Source of the DNA: Collinsella sp.
GTDB taxonomy: Bacteria; Actinomycetota; Coriobacteriia; Coriobacteriales; Coriobacteriaceae
Direction: 5' to 3'
Assembly (NCBI GenBank): GCA_031295385.1
Contig: JAUMOL010000029.1
Location: 1 to 64,000 of the forward strand
Length of the DNA: 64,000 bases
Shown in pieces: positions 1-6,499 of the stretch. The notes beneath the pieces are model-generated. The model saw nothing but the letters and a program-made list of their open reading frames with translations. It made no database searches and was not told the origin of the DNA. Position 1 is the first letter of the stretch; every line of letters starts with the position of its first letter. Made by a program: the position numbers and the translations under genes.

Positions 1-93
1 CGCGGCAGATTTATACCCGTGCCCGAGCTCGAAGAGCCCTATGGCCGCCTTCCTGGCCTCGACATCATGCTTCACCCTCAAATCAACGCGCAT
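1..93 (-). CDS. Transposase-like helix-turn-helix protein, N-terminal part (cut by window edge)
   Basis: Only the first 31 residues are in the window. The frame starts at an ATG (91-93) with a GGAGG eight bases upstream and runs off the left edge. The peptide (EARKAAIGLFELGHGYKSAA) resembles the first helices of the HTH domain of IS3/IS150-type OrfA transposases; that is recognition by eye. It lies outside the prophage repeat, so it belongs to the host chromosome side. The ribosome site is buried in a perfect hairpin just upstream, as in many insertion sequences that limit transposase translation. Confidence 0.5.
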   Translation of the reverse strand, partial: MRVDLRVKHDVEARKAAIGLFELGHGYKSAA

Positions 94-100
94 AAAGAAA

Positions 101-134
101 GCCTCCCATTTCTCATGTCCAAGAAATGGGAGGC
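101..134 (-). terminator. 13-bp perfect stem-loop, terminator-like on minus strand and covering a ribosome site
   Basis: Arms 101-113 and 122-134 pair perfectly around an 8-nt loop. On the minus strand the stem is followed by TTTCTTTAT, so it could end transcription arriving from the right. Before prophage insertion that would have been the tRNA-Glu transcript. The same arm carries the GGAGG of the transposase-like frame, so folding would also block its translation. Confidence 0.55.
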
Positions 135-163
135 AGTTCAGAGGGCAACGGGCTTCTCGATTT

Positions 164-184
164 AAATGGTGCCCCCAGCGGGAT
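164..184. repeat. attL: left copy of the prophage attachment core
   Basis: A 21-bp sequence beginning aaatggtgccc and ending cagcgggat is identical to 39024-39044, which lies in the 3' end of tRNA-Glu. The two copies bracket all the phage genes. To the left is a hairpin and a transposase-like frame (host side); to the right the sequence no longer matches the tRNA. Seen: the exact repeat. Inferred: it is the recombination core. Confidence 0.85.
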
Positions 185-310
185 GTCCGCGTGCGGCTGA
201 CGCCGCCCGCTTTCGCCGCGTCGCTTCGCTCCTTGCGTGCTGCGCTGGAAAACGCTTCGCGTTTCCTCAGCTCCGCACCCTGTCGGGTTCGAATCCCGGC
301 ATTTCGGTAG
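185..310 (+). other. Phage-side segment that would encode the integrase C-terminus in the circular phage
   Basis: Joining the right prophage end through the 21-bp core to this segment keeps the integrase frame open: after KWCPQRD it would run 41 more codons to a TAG at 308-310. In the lysogen the same frame instead enters tRNA-Glu and ends after SNPRYPP. The segment has no other convincing gene. It includes a T-arm-like GGGTTCGAATCCC (around 292-304), without the rest of a tRNA. Confidence 0.5.
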
Positions 311-311
311 C

Positions 312-341
312 AAAAAGCCCGCTACCGAATTGGTAACGGGC
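312..341 (-). terminator. Intrinsic terminator at the end of the prophage late operon
   Basis: On the minus strand GCCCGTTACC pairs with GGTAGCGGGC (one G-T wobble) around a 5-nt loop and is followed by five T residues. It lies about 95 bases past the last leftward phage gene. The stem overlaps a second inverted repeat (304-312 with 321-329), so two alternative folds are possible. Confidence 0.75.
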
Positions 342-434
342 TTCACATCTCAAATGGTGCCCCGTTTGCAAAAATACTCGAACGATGATGGCTGTCCTGA
401 ACGGGGCCGTCTACCTGCGCTTCAGCCGCGCGGC

Positions 435-767
435 CTAGCTCGCGGGCTTCATGACGCCAGCGGTGACCATGGCGTCGCGCAGGGAGATGAACTCGGCCTT
501 GGTCGGCGTGTCACCGGCGGGGTCTGCGACATAATCGACCTGCTTTACGCCGCCGAGCGCGGAGGCCGACGCGGCCGGGAGCGTGTACTCCTCCGGAATC
601 ACGCCGTCGGCGATCTTGTCGGCGGTCACGGCCTTGGGGGCGAGCTTGTCGGTTGTGATTGAGCCGTCCTCGACGGAGCCCCCAGAAGGAAGCCCCTCAA
701 TGTAGAGGCTCACTTCCTGGGCGCCCTTCTGCTTGGCCGGGGTGTACTTGGCGTTGATCGTCTGCAT
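435..767 (-). CDS. Phage head-fibre/tail-fibre-like small protein
   Basis: A 110-residue protein. It has a TDKLAPKAVTADKIADG stretch typical of fibre-like phage proteins and an LPAASASALGGVKQ motif like that in phage head-fibre proteins. It is the last gene of the rightmost-to-left late operon, directly after the endolysin. Known: such modules decorate virions or link fibres. Inferred: a virion decoration or tail-fibre accessory; which one cannot be told from sequence alone. The start ATG has GGAGGAAGCC upstream. Confidence 0.6.
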   Translation of the reverse strand: MQTINAKYTPAKQKGAQEVSLYIEGLPSGGSVEDGSITTDKLAPKAVTADKIADGVIPEEYTLPAASASALGGVKQVDYVADPAGDTPTKAEFISLRDAMVTAGVMKPAS

Positions 768-776
768 GGCTTCCTC

Positions 777-1829
777 CTAGTACTTGAGCTTCTGGCCGGG
801 ATAGATGGTGTACGGCGACGAGATGCCGTTCTTGCTCGCTATGCCCTTCCAGCTGACGCCGAGCTTGGCGCCGATGCCAGAGAGCGTGTCACCGCTCTTG
901 ACGGTGTAGGTGCGGGACTTCCCGTTGATGATGTCCTGCGCCTCCCGGTACTTGCCTCCGCACGCCTCGATGACGGTCTGGCGAACCGGGTTGTTTCCGT
1001 ACTTCCCGGCCCTGATCCACTTGGCGAGCGTGGACGCGGAGGCGTCGTGGGTGTCGTTGATGAAGCCCTGCACCTCGTCGTAGCGGCTGCCGCAGTAGTC
1101 CCTGCGGGCGTCGCCATTAATGTCGTTGGTGACGATATGGTACACGAGGTCGAGCGTGGAGCCGGACGGCGCGGAGTCCGCCGGCTGGGACGGGGACGGC
1201 GCAGGTGTCGAGGTGCTTCCGCCGGGGTTGGCGTACTTCTTCCACGCCGCAGCGTCCATGTACGCCTTGTTCAGGTCGAGGTTGCCGCTGTAACCGGAGA
1301 GGCGACCGCACGAGCTGTACTGGCGGATGGCGCAGCTATACGTGCCCTCGTTCCAAGGCGCGTCCTGATAGCCGGTCGCGTTCATGTTGGCGTACTGGGC
1401 GATCCACAGGGCGCAGTTGAGTGCGTCCGCAACGGGCTTCACCTTGGCCATGCGGCTCTGCTGCACGTAGATGATGGGAGGGATGCCGGTGCGGTCGATG
1501 ACGCGCTGTGCGACCTGACGTAGGTAGTCCTCGTTGCCCCATGCGGCGTTCTGCTGGCTCTCCCAGTCGAGGCACAGGACGCCCTTGCCGATCCAGTTCT
1601 TGATGTTGTCGATGAAGAAGTCGGCCTCGCCGATAGCGCCGGAACCGTCGATGTAGTGATATACGCCGAAAAGCTTGCCACGAGCGCGGGCCTGCTCGAC
1701 CTGACGCGCGCAGTCCGGGGAGACGTAGGTCTTGCCCTGCGTGGCCTTGGCGATGATGAAGTCATAGGGAACGGCGTCGAGGTTGATGCCGTTCTGCCAG
1801 TTGCTGATGTCGATACCGTTCATGGACAT
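777..1829 (-). CDS. Endolysin: GH25 muramidase with C-terminal LysM
   Basis: 350 residues. The N-terminal two thirds form a GH25 lysozyme: MSMNGIDISNWQNGIN at the start, FIIAKATQG, and LCLDWES carrying the acidic catalytic pair. A central segment (roughly residues 230-300, with AGKYGNNPVRQ) resembles Cpl-7-like wall-binding repeats. The last 45 residues (YTVKSGDTLSGIGAKLG...YPGQKLKY) are a LysM domain. It would cut the glycan chains of host peptidoglycan at the end of infection. The ATG at 1829 has GGAAGGGG six bases upstream; ATG 1823 is the alternative. It directly follows a C39-like hydrolase and a holin, completing a lysis cassette. Confidence 0.9.
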   Translation of the reverse strand: MSMNGIDISNWQNGINLDAVPYDFIIAKATQGKTYVSPDCARQVEQARARGKLFGVYHYIDGSGAIGEADFFIDNIKNWIGKGVLCLDWESQQNAAWGNEDYLRQVAQRVIDRTGIPPIIYVQQSRMAKVKPVADALNCALWIAQYANMNATGYQDAPWNEGTYSCAIRQYSSCGRLSGYSGNLDLNKAYMDAAAWKKYANPGGSTSTPAPSPSQPADSAPSGSTLDLVYHIVTNDINGDARRDYCGSRYDEVQGFINDTHDASASTLAKWIRAGKYGNNPVRQTVIEACGGKYREAQDIINGKSRTYTVKSGDTLSGIGAKLGVSWKGIASKNGISSPYTIYPGQKLKY

Positions 1830-1831
1830 TT

Positions 1832-2428
1832 CTAGCCCCTTCCGATCGAGATGAAGTAGTCCCAAGCGACGGCGTTGAACTCGTCGTAGTCGAGTGCGAC
1901 GGGATACGCCTCGCACGGGTCGTGGATTGTGATGTGGCCGTAAAGGTTCTCCGTTATGAGCACCACGTGGCCTCCGTACTCGCGCCCGTCCTCGTGGAGC
2001 GCGCCCTCCATGGTTCCGAACACCAGACGCCCGGCGGCGGACTCCTCAAGCGCGCGCTCGCGATCCTCGTAGAGAACCGTGTAGTTGAGCGTCGGGTCTT
2101 GCTTCGCCATCCACTCGCAGAAGCCGGGCATGTAGTTCTGCCCGTCCTGAACGTAGTCGTTGCCCACGAGGTTGAGCAGCATGGCGGGCGTGCACGTCTC
2201 ACCGGAAAGCCTCTCCCATGCCATGGCGGCGCACGTGAGGCCGCAGCCGCTCGTTGCGAGGTCTGCGCCGGCGTAGGGAAGCCCGCCCCACCGCTCGTCC
2301 GTCTGCATGTAGAGCGGGACTTGCGGCTCGGCGGGCGTGTCGTACACCACGGGAAGCTGCTCCGGCTCCTCCTTGACGGGCTGCGGCTGAGTCCATACCA
2401 CGAGCGCGCCGAAGAGGAACAGGGCCAC
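1832..2428 (-). CDS. Membrane-anchored C39-like (papain-fold) peptidase of the lysis cassette
   Basis: About 198 residues. A hydrophobic N-terminus (VALFLFGALVVW) is followed by a C39_2-type domain: the likely nucleophile lies in TSGCGLTCAAMAWERL, the histidine in GGHVVLIT and the acid in IHDPC. Known: this family includes bacteriocin-processing and cell-wall peptidases. Inferred: it cleaves wall cross-links or a phage/host protein beside the muramidase. The start is uncertain. The frame is open past the holin stop; GTG 2428 is the first usable codon after that stop and has no clear ribosome site, so translational coupling to the holin is likely. Confidence 0.65.
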   Translation of the reverse strand: MALFLFGALVVWTQPQPVKEEPEQLPVVYDTPAEPQVPLYMQTDERWGGLPYAGADLATSGCGLTCAAMAWERLSGETCTPAMLLNLVGNDYVQDGQNYMPGFCEWMAKQDPTLNYTVLYEDRERALEESAAGRLVFGTMEGALHEDGREYGGHVVLITENLYGHITIHDPCEAYPVALDYDEFNAVAWDYFISIGRG

Positions 2429-2439
2429 GAGAAGGAGCG

Positions 2440-2673
2440 CTACTGCTGCTTGGAGAGCGGGCTTGCGCCCTCCTCCACCTCCGGCACGCCAACGATGCTC
2501 GTGAGCACCGACGCGACCGCAGCCGTGGCCGCGAGCGCCGCGATCTGCGGCCAGTCCAGCGCGGTAATGGAGACCACGGTCGTTCCCATGGCGGCGAGCG
2601 CCGTCTGGGCTGCGGTCTTGACGGCGCGGACGCCCGCCGCGACGAACCACTTCTTGATTCCGTCCTTGGTCAT
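2440..2673 (-). CDS. Putative holin
   Basis: 77 residues with two hydrophobic stretches (GVRAVKTAAQTALAAMGTTVVSI and DWPQIAALAATAAVASVLTSIVG) and charged ends (MTKDGIKKWF, EVEEG). Size, topology and position next to the endolysin fit a small phage holin that opens the membrane. AAAGGGG lies seven bases before the ATG. Its stop overlaps the open frame of the downstream peptidase. Confidence 0.75.
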   Translation of the reverse strand: MTKDGIKKWFVAAGVRAVKTAAQTALAAMGTTVVSITALDWPQIAALAATAAVASVLTSIVGVPEVEEGASPLSKQQ

Positions 2674-2687
2674 GGTTGAACCCCTTT

Positions 2688-3218
2688 CTAACCTTCATCG
2701 CCCGCTCCCTTGCGTCGGACGACGATTGCGTGAACCTCGTCAATCTGCTTGGCCATGTGCGAGGTGGTCTGGTCGATGCGCTGGGCGGTGGCCTCGGTGT
2801 GCTCCAAGCGCCCGCCCATCTCGTGGCTTCGCTCCTTGGAGTCGCCGACCTGCGTAGAGAGCACCTCTAGGATTCGCGTCTGCGCCTGCTGGCCGTTGGA
2901 AAGCGTCTCGATGACGCGCGTCTGCTCGTTCTGCGCGGCCACCTGCTGCTGGGTGGTCCTGATGCGCTCGCGCTCGCGGGAGTCGAGGGCCTTGTCCGCC
3001 GTCTCCTGCACCTCGATGCGGTAGCGCTCGATCTCAAGCTTCTTCTCCTCGATGGCGCGCTCGTTCTCAAGCTGCTTCTCCTTGAGGGCGCGGCGCTGGG
3101 GCATTCCCCACTTGACGACCACGAAGCAGATAGCCGCAACGGTGAAGGCGAGGAGGGCGGCAAGCGGCTCGGCTATGGCGGCGGCCTCGAACCCTCCCGC
3201 TAGGGCATCCCCGCTCAT
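2688..3218 (-). CDS. Membrane-anchored coiled-coil phage protein
   Basis: 176 residues. One membrane segment (about 17-38, LAALLAFTVAAICFVVVKW) is followed by a long charged coiled coil with many heptads (KEKQLENERAIEEKKLEIERYRIEV and onwards). It lies between the DGR and the holin, and its start overlaps the preceding stop by 4 bp. It may be a second holin-like or lysis-timing protein. No family is recognised with confidence. Confidence 0.6.
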   Translation of the reverse strand: MSGDALAGGFEAAAIAEPLAALLAFTVAAICFVVVKWGMPQRRALKEKQLENERAIEEKKLEIERYRIEVQETADKALDSRERERIRTTQQQVAAQNEQTRVIETLSNGQQAQTRILEVLSTQVGDSKERSHEMGGRLEHTEATAQRIDQTTSHMAKQIDEVHAIVVRRKGAGDEG

Positions 3219-3433
3219 GCCTCCTCCGGTACATAAGCCGAGGGGGCCGTCTCAAGCTCGGCCTCGCAGGCGTTGATCTTGGCGCGAAGCTCCTCGCGCT
3301 GGGCCTTGACCGGCTCCCATTCCTCATCTGGCATAACGCCGTCAGCGTGCTTGAGGGCCTTGTAGTCGCTCTGCACGAGAAGCTGCTTGTAACCGTTGAT
3401 CTCGGCCTCGATGGCCTCTCTGGTTCGCTCCAT
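3215..3433 (-). CDS. Small acidic helical phage protein, unknown function
   Basis: 72 residues, predicted mostly helical (two helices around a KHADGVMPDEEWEPVKAQ linker). ATG 3433 is preceded by AAAGGAG. It overlaps the next gene by ATGA-type coupling. The recurring 23-nt motif (3460-3482) ends 26 bases before its start, so it probably opens a lysis transcript. Function not recognised. Confidence 0.6.
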   Translation of the reverse strand: MERTREAIEAEINGYKQLLVQSDYKALKHADGVMPDEEWEPVKAQREELRAKINACEAELETAPSAYVPEEA

Positions 3434-3459
3434 GGCGCACTCCTTTCATAGGGTGCGCA

Positions 3460-3482
3460 CATCGTATGGGCGGCGTGAGATT
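3460..3482 (-). promoter_or_regulatory. Recurring 23-nt prophage motif, copy 1
   Basis: On the minus strand it begins AATCTCACGCCGCC and ends ATACGATG. It starts inside the reverse transcriptase stop codon and ends 26 bases before the next start codon. Near-identical copies lie at 22050-22072 and 20075-20097 and a diverged one at 27232-27254. TACGAT could be a -10 box. Inferred: phage-specific promoter or operator. Confidence 0.5.
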
Positions 3483-4659
3483 ACGCGGCGGCCTTGAGCC
3501 TAGTCAGGGTCAGGATTTCCGCTCCGGGGGGGGGGTATTCATTGCCGAACAGCTCCTTGTAGAGCCTGTCCATGCTGAGGACGGTTTCGTGCGCGTAAAG
3601 CCTGAGCATGCCGCCGCGCCAGCTCTGGTATGACTGGTTTATCTGCCTCAGCGTTATCTCGCCACGGTCTAGCATACGGAGCATCGCCTTGAGCTTGCGG
3701 CGCTCGCGGGTTATGGCCTCGCGGCTCGGGCGCACGACGACCTTGCCCGTGGGGCCGTAGTAGAACCGCTTCTTGAGGAACCTGAAGCCGCGCGATAGCT
3801 TGACGATACGAGTCTTCTTCTTGTTGATTGTGATGCCGAGGTCATCGCACAGTATCTCGATGCAGGCCAAGACCAGCTTGAGCTTGTCCTTGCTCATGTC
3901 GATGTAGTAGGAATCGTCCATGTAGCGGCCCGTCGCCTCAAGCCCCGCCATCTCCTCCGCCCAGTGGTCGATGGGGTTCGGGAGCGCAACCGCGAGTATC
4001 TGGTTCGGCTCGCTTCCGAGGCCGAGGCCCACGTCGCCGCATGCGTCTATGAGGCTGTTTGTCAGCGCCACGAGACGTTCGTCATCGAGGGCCTTCATCA
4101 CGAGCCGCTTGGCCGCGTCGTGGTCGATGCGCGCGAAGTAGTCGCTGAAGTCCACGAGCAGCACGTAGCCATCGGTTCCGTGCCGCCGGTAGTGGCGCGC
4201 GAGCTGGTTCTTGAGCCGCGCTATAGCGTAGTCGACGCCCCTGCCCTTCATGTTGGCGGAGTTGCCGGCGGTGAGCGTCGGCATGATCGCGGGGACGAGC
4301 GCGTTCTGGCTCAGCGACTTGTGTACGACCCGCTCGCTGAAGTGCACGGACGATATGTGCCGCAGCTTGCCGCGCTCAATGAGGTCGAACTCGTGGAAGC
4401 CGCGCCGGATGTCCTCGCCGTTCAGAAGGTCTTGGCGAGCCTTGTAGACGTTCCCCAGAACGTGGAGGCAGTAGCCCTGAACGGACGCCTTCCACGACAC
4501 ACCGCGCCTCGACTTCAGGGCGGCGTCGTAGAGCGCGTCCATGTCGGCGATACGCTCAAGCGTGAGGCCGTCTATTCTCTCGGCCCTGTTGCGGGCGCGC
4601 TTTTCCTCGCGCCTAGCCCTGCGGGCAGCGCGCCTGTCGTCTGAGTTCATGGAGGGCAC
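3481..4659 (-). CDS. DGR reverse transcriptase
   Basis: 392 residues from GTG 4659; ATG 4650 (389 residues) is equally plausible. RT motifs are clear: VLLVDFSDYFARIDH (about 166-180, catalytic Asp170), GLGLGSEPNQ (211-220) and RYMDDSYYI with the YMDD box (246-249). Known: DGR enzymes carry (I/V/L)GxxxSQ in motif 4; here it reads LGSEPNQ, a Ser-to-Asn variant. The basic N-terminus (RRAARRARREEKRAR) suits RNA binding. It sits just downstream of the template repeat and Avd-type gene and would copy template RNA with adenine-specific errors. A run of ten C residues (3526-3535 on the plus strand as G) encodes PPP near the C-terminus. Confidence 0.93.
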   Translation of the reverse strand: MPSMNSDDRRAARRARREEKRARNRAERIDGLTLERIADMDALYDAALKSRRGVSWKASVQGYCLHVLGNVYKARQDLLNGEDIRRGFHEFDLIERGKLRHISSVHFSERVVHKSLSQNALVPAIMPTLTAGNSANMKGRGVDYAIARLKNQLARHYRRHGTDGYVLLVDFSDYFARIDHDAAKRLVMKALDDERLVALTNSLIDACGDVGLGLGSEPNQILAVALPNPIDHWAEEMAGLEATGRYMDDSYYIDMSKDKLKLVLACIEILCDDLGITINKKKTRIVKLSRGFRFLKKRFYYGPTGKVVVRPSREAITRERRKLKAMLRMLDRGEITLRQINQSYQSWRGGMLRLYAHETVLSMDRLYKELFGNEYPPPGAEILTLTRLKAAA

Positions 4660-4863
4660 CCCGCACGGCTAGCAGTGGCGCTCGAACAGCCGCTTTGCGG
4701 GGAGGCCATGAAACCGGGCTGAGCGCCGGAGCGCCCGGCCATGCAAGAAGCGTCCGGCTCCCCGCGCGGGGTGCATATTTACGGCGCTGAGGCCGATGGT
4801 CGCGCCTTCCTTCCTCTTTGCGCTCGGCTTTCGGCTCTCGCTTACTCGGTCTGGCATTAAAAG
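4660..4863 (-). ncRNA. Spacer of the DGR template RNA, between template repeat and RT gene
   Basis: About 200 bases with no gene. In known DGRs the RNA carrying the template extends into the spacer between the template and the RT gene, and this part binds Avd and RT. Its position here fits. No individual structure was checked. Confidence 0.4.
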
Positions 4864-4992
4864 GGAATCCGGGGCGGGGCCGCACCCACGTGTTGCGAGG
4901 GGAGTTGTTGTTGGCGTTGCCGTTGTTGTTGCAATAGCAGACGTTGGACGCCGACCCACCCACGACGGAGCGAAGCCACCAATTGACGCGAA
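4864..4992 (-). repeat. DGR template repeat (TR)
   Basis: Aligns without gaps to 5622-5750 (offset 758). Across 4869-4992 there are 11 mismatches in 124 bases: plus-strand positions 4891, 4893, 4911, 4917, 4918, 4923, 4924, 4926, 4929, 4935 and 4944. Every one is a T here, i.e. an A on the coding strand. Ten read as A-to-G and one as A-to-C; the flanking difference at 4868 is also at an A. Read in the target frame, the template holds nine AAC codons, the classic DGR arrangement. It is not itself in a functional gene. Confidence 0.96.
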
Positions 4993-5008
4993 TAACAAAG
5001 CGCAACCG

Positions 5009-5506
5009 CTACGCATTATAGCCGCCCGGCTGTTCGAGCACCACGGCCTCTAGGCGCTCGGCCTCGGCCCTCGCGGCGGCAAGCCTGTCCTCCGCCGACT
5101 CCCTGCCGATTATGCGCGTGTACTTGCGCTTTTTGGAGACCTTGTCCGCCTCGTCGCGGATCATTCCGGAGATGCGCTCAAGCTCGCTCGCGGTGGTGCA
5201 CTTCATGGCGATGAGGCACTGGAAGTCCTGCTCAAGCTGGTCGCAGTCGGCCAGAGCGAGGCCGAGGTAGCGCTTTCGCTCAAGGACGTTGTACGAGTTG
5301 CTCGGGTAGAAGCGGTTGGCCCTGTTGACGTTGTAGACGAGCGAGCGGGCGGTCTCCGCGATCGGAGCGCCCAGTATGAGCCGCTTGCGCTTGGGGACTA
5401 CGCTCTCGCGCATCACGAGGGAAAGAACCTCGATACGGATGTCCACGGCGAGACTCAAGTAGTCGGAATCGGCCTCTTTCCTGTTTCGCTCGAATACTTG
5501 GCTCAT
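5009..5506 (-). CDS. avd: Avd-like accessory variability determinant
   Basis: 165 residues, mostly helical, in the four-helix-bundle style of Avd / S23-like proteins: LSLAVDIRIEVLSLVMRES, then SNSYNVLERKRYLGLALADCDQLEQDFQCLI and a third and fourth helix. Basic patches (VPKRKRLI, KVSKKRKYTR) fit nucleic-acid binding. Known: Avd forms a pentamer that binds RT and the template RNA and is needed for mutagenic homing. It is longer than the usual roughly 125 residues; the extra is a C-terminal helix rich in Glu/Ala/Arg. GGAGG lies five bases before ATG 5506. The gene ends 17 bases before the template repeat. Confidence 0.85.
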   Translation of the reverse strand: MSQVFERNRKEADSDYLSLAVDIRIEVLSLVMRESVVPKRKRLILGAPIAETARSLVYNVNRANRFYPSNSYNVLERKRYLGLALADCDQLEQDFQCLIAMKCTTASELERISGMIRDEADKVSKKRKYTRIIGRESAEDRLAAARAEAERLEAVVLEQPGGYNA

Positions 5507-5541
5507 TTCGCCTCCAAAAATCGGCCCGCTTCGCGGGCATA

Positions 5542-5581
5542 TAAAAACAAAAACAAAGGGCGACCGCGCAAGGCGGTCGCC
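5542..5581 (-). terminator. Intrinsic terminator between DGR target gene and avd
   Basis: Nine-bp GC stem (5559-5567 with 5573-5581), 5-nt loop, followed on the minus strand by a T-rich tail (TTTGTTTTTGTTTTTA). It separates expression of the variable tail gene from avd-TR-RT. Confidence 0.8.
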
Positions 5582-5598
5582 GTAAGTATAGCTATGGT

Positions 5599-5618
5599 TC
5601 AGCTGAAGTCTCAGCTGA
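5599..5618. repeat. Tetraloop hairpin just after the DGR variable repeat
   Basis: Perfect 8-bp stem (TCAGCTGA with TCAGCTGA) around a 4-nt loop, starting four bases past the variable repeat and overlapping the target stop codon (5611-5613). Known: DGR targets such as those of Bordetella phage BPP-1 carry an 8-bp, 4-nt-loop hairpin or cruciform just after the variable repeat that raises homing efficiency. The match in size and position is direct; the role here is inferred. Confidence 0.75.
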
Positions 5619-6486
5619 GGAGGAAGCCGGGGCGGGGCCGCACCCACGCGCTGCGAGGGGAGTTGTTGCTGGCGCCGCCGGCGCTGCTGCAACAGCAGAC
5701 GCTGGACGCCGACCCACCCACGACGGAGCGAAGCCACCAATTGACGCGAACTTTCACGCGATCCTTGGTCTGGCGGAAGATGGGAAGCTGGCAGCTCTCG
5801 CCCACGGAGTAGCCCTTGGTTCCCCACACGGGGCAGCCGTAGACCTCCATCTCGTTGAGCGACCAGACCTTGCCGAGGTTGGCCCAAGACCAGCCCGTGG
5901 ACTCCTCGACGTTGCCGCTCGCGCTGTAGCGCTCCTCAAGCAGGCACCGGCGGTCGATGATGCGGTTGCGGAGCGCCTGCGGGAGCTTCGGGAAAAGCCA
6001 CTCGGTCTCCCACTTGTGCAGGTTGCTGTTGAGGTACGGGTGCTTCTCCTCCGCCGTGCCCTGATTGCTCTCGGTGTCTCCCCAGTAGAGGTACTGCCCG
6101 TCCGTCGTCTGCCAGTCCGGGTCGGTAATGGCGATGGGATCGAACAGGCACACGAGATGATGCTGGGTGAGCTGCGTGTCCATGGCGTTGAGGTAGGTGT
6201 CCATGCCCGCGATGCGAACGGTGAGGTTGCTGCTCTCGACAGGAACCGTGAAGTAGTCGCCGATCTGGAGGTCTCCGAAGCCGATGTCGCACAGCCCGCC
6301 GAGGTAGGCGTAGAGGTCGGACTGCCCGGAGAAAAGCGAGTTGAGGTTGCGGCCCGCGTAGATGCCGCCGAACTCCTGACGGTTGGACTCCGCGTCGGCC
6401 GATGCCTGCGTTGCGGCGTCTCGGGCCACTTGGTCGATGATCGTGTAGTTGGTGCCCTTCACGTTCATTGTCTTTGCGTCTGCCAT
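5611..6486 (-). CDS. DGR-diversified tail-tip protein (probable receptor-binding protein)
   Basis: 291 residues. The C-terminal region (about 195-291, with WSLNEMEVYG and NWWLRSVVGG...GFLLS) resembles DUF6273/C-type-lectin-like folds that host DGR variable regions. The last 46 codons lie in the variable repeat. Relative to the template, nine codons differ: seven Asn codons became Ser, Ala or Gly, a Tyr became Cys and a Thr became Ala. The N-terminal part (MNVKGTNYTIIDQVARDAATQASADAESNRQEF) is coiled coil and probably docks on the baseplate. It follows a BppU-like gene. Inferred: binds the host surface and changes its specificity by DGR action. Confidence 0.85.
   Translation of the reverse strand: MADAKTMNVKGTNYTIIDQVARDAATQASADAESNRQEFGGIYAGRNLNSLFSGQSDLYAYLGGLCDIGFGDLQIGDYFTVPVESSNLTVRIAGMDTYLNAMDTQLTQHHLVCLFDPIAITDPDWQTTDGQYLYWGDTESNQGTAEEKHPYLNSNLHKWETEWLFPKLPQALRNRIIDRRCLLEERYSASGNVEESTGWSWANLGKVWSLNEMEVYGCPVWGTKGYSVGESCQLPIFRQTKDRVKVRVNWWLRSVVGGSASSVCCCSSAGGASNNSPRSAWVRPRPGFLLS
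5622..5750 (-). repeat. DGR variable repeat (VR)
   Basis: The acceptor copy of the template, at the extreme 3' end of the target gene. Its 3' end on the coding strand is GC-rich (GTGCGGCCCCGCCCCGG), as expected of the initiation-of-mutagenic-homing site, and the 5' 47 bases are identical to the template. All differences from the template are at template adenines. Confidence 0.95.
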
Positions 6487-6499
6487 TGTGGTTTCCTTC

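Noticed and set aside
185..310. T-arm-like sequence suggesting a tRNA on the plus strand
   Set aside because: Only the T arm is present; no matching acceptor, D or anticodon arms could be built. Better explained as part of the integrase tail.
3481..4659. RT as part of a group II intron or a retron
   Set aside because: No intron ends, no maturase domain and no msr/msd-type structure was seen; the template and variable repeats with adenine-only differences explain it as a DGR.
4613..5005. Open frame across the template repeat on the minus strand
   Set aside because: It is the template copy of the diversified protein end; it lacks the N-terminal part and ribosome site and lies in the spacer and template.
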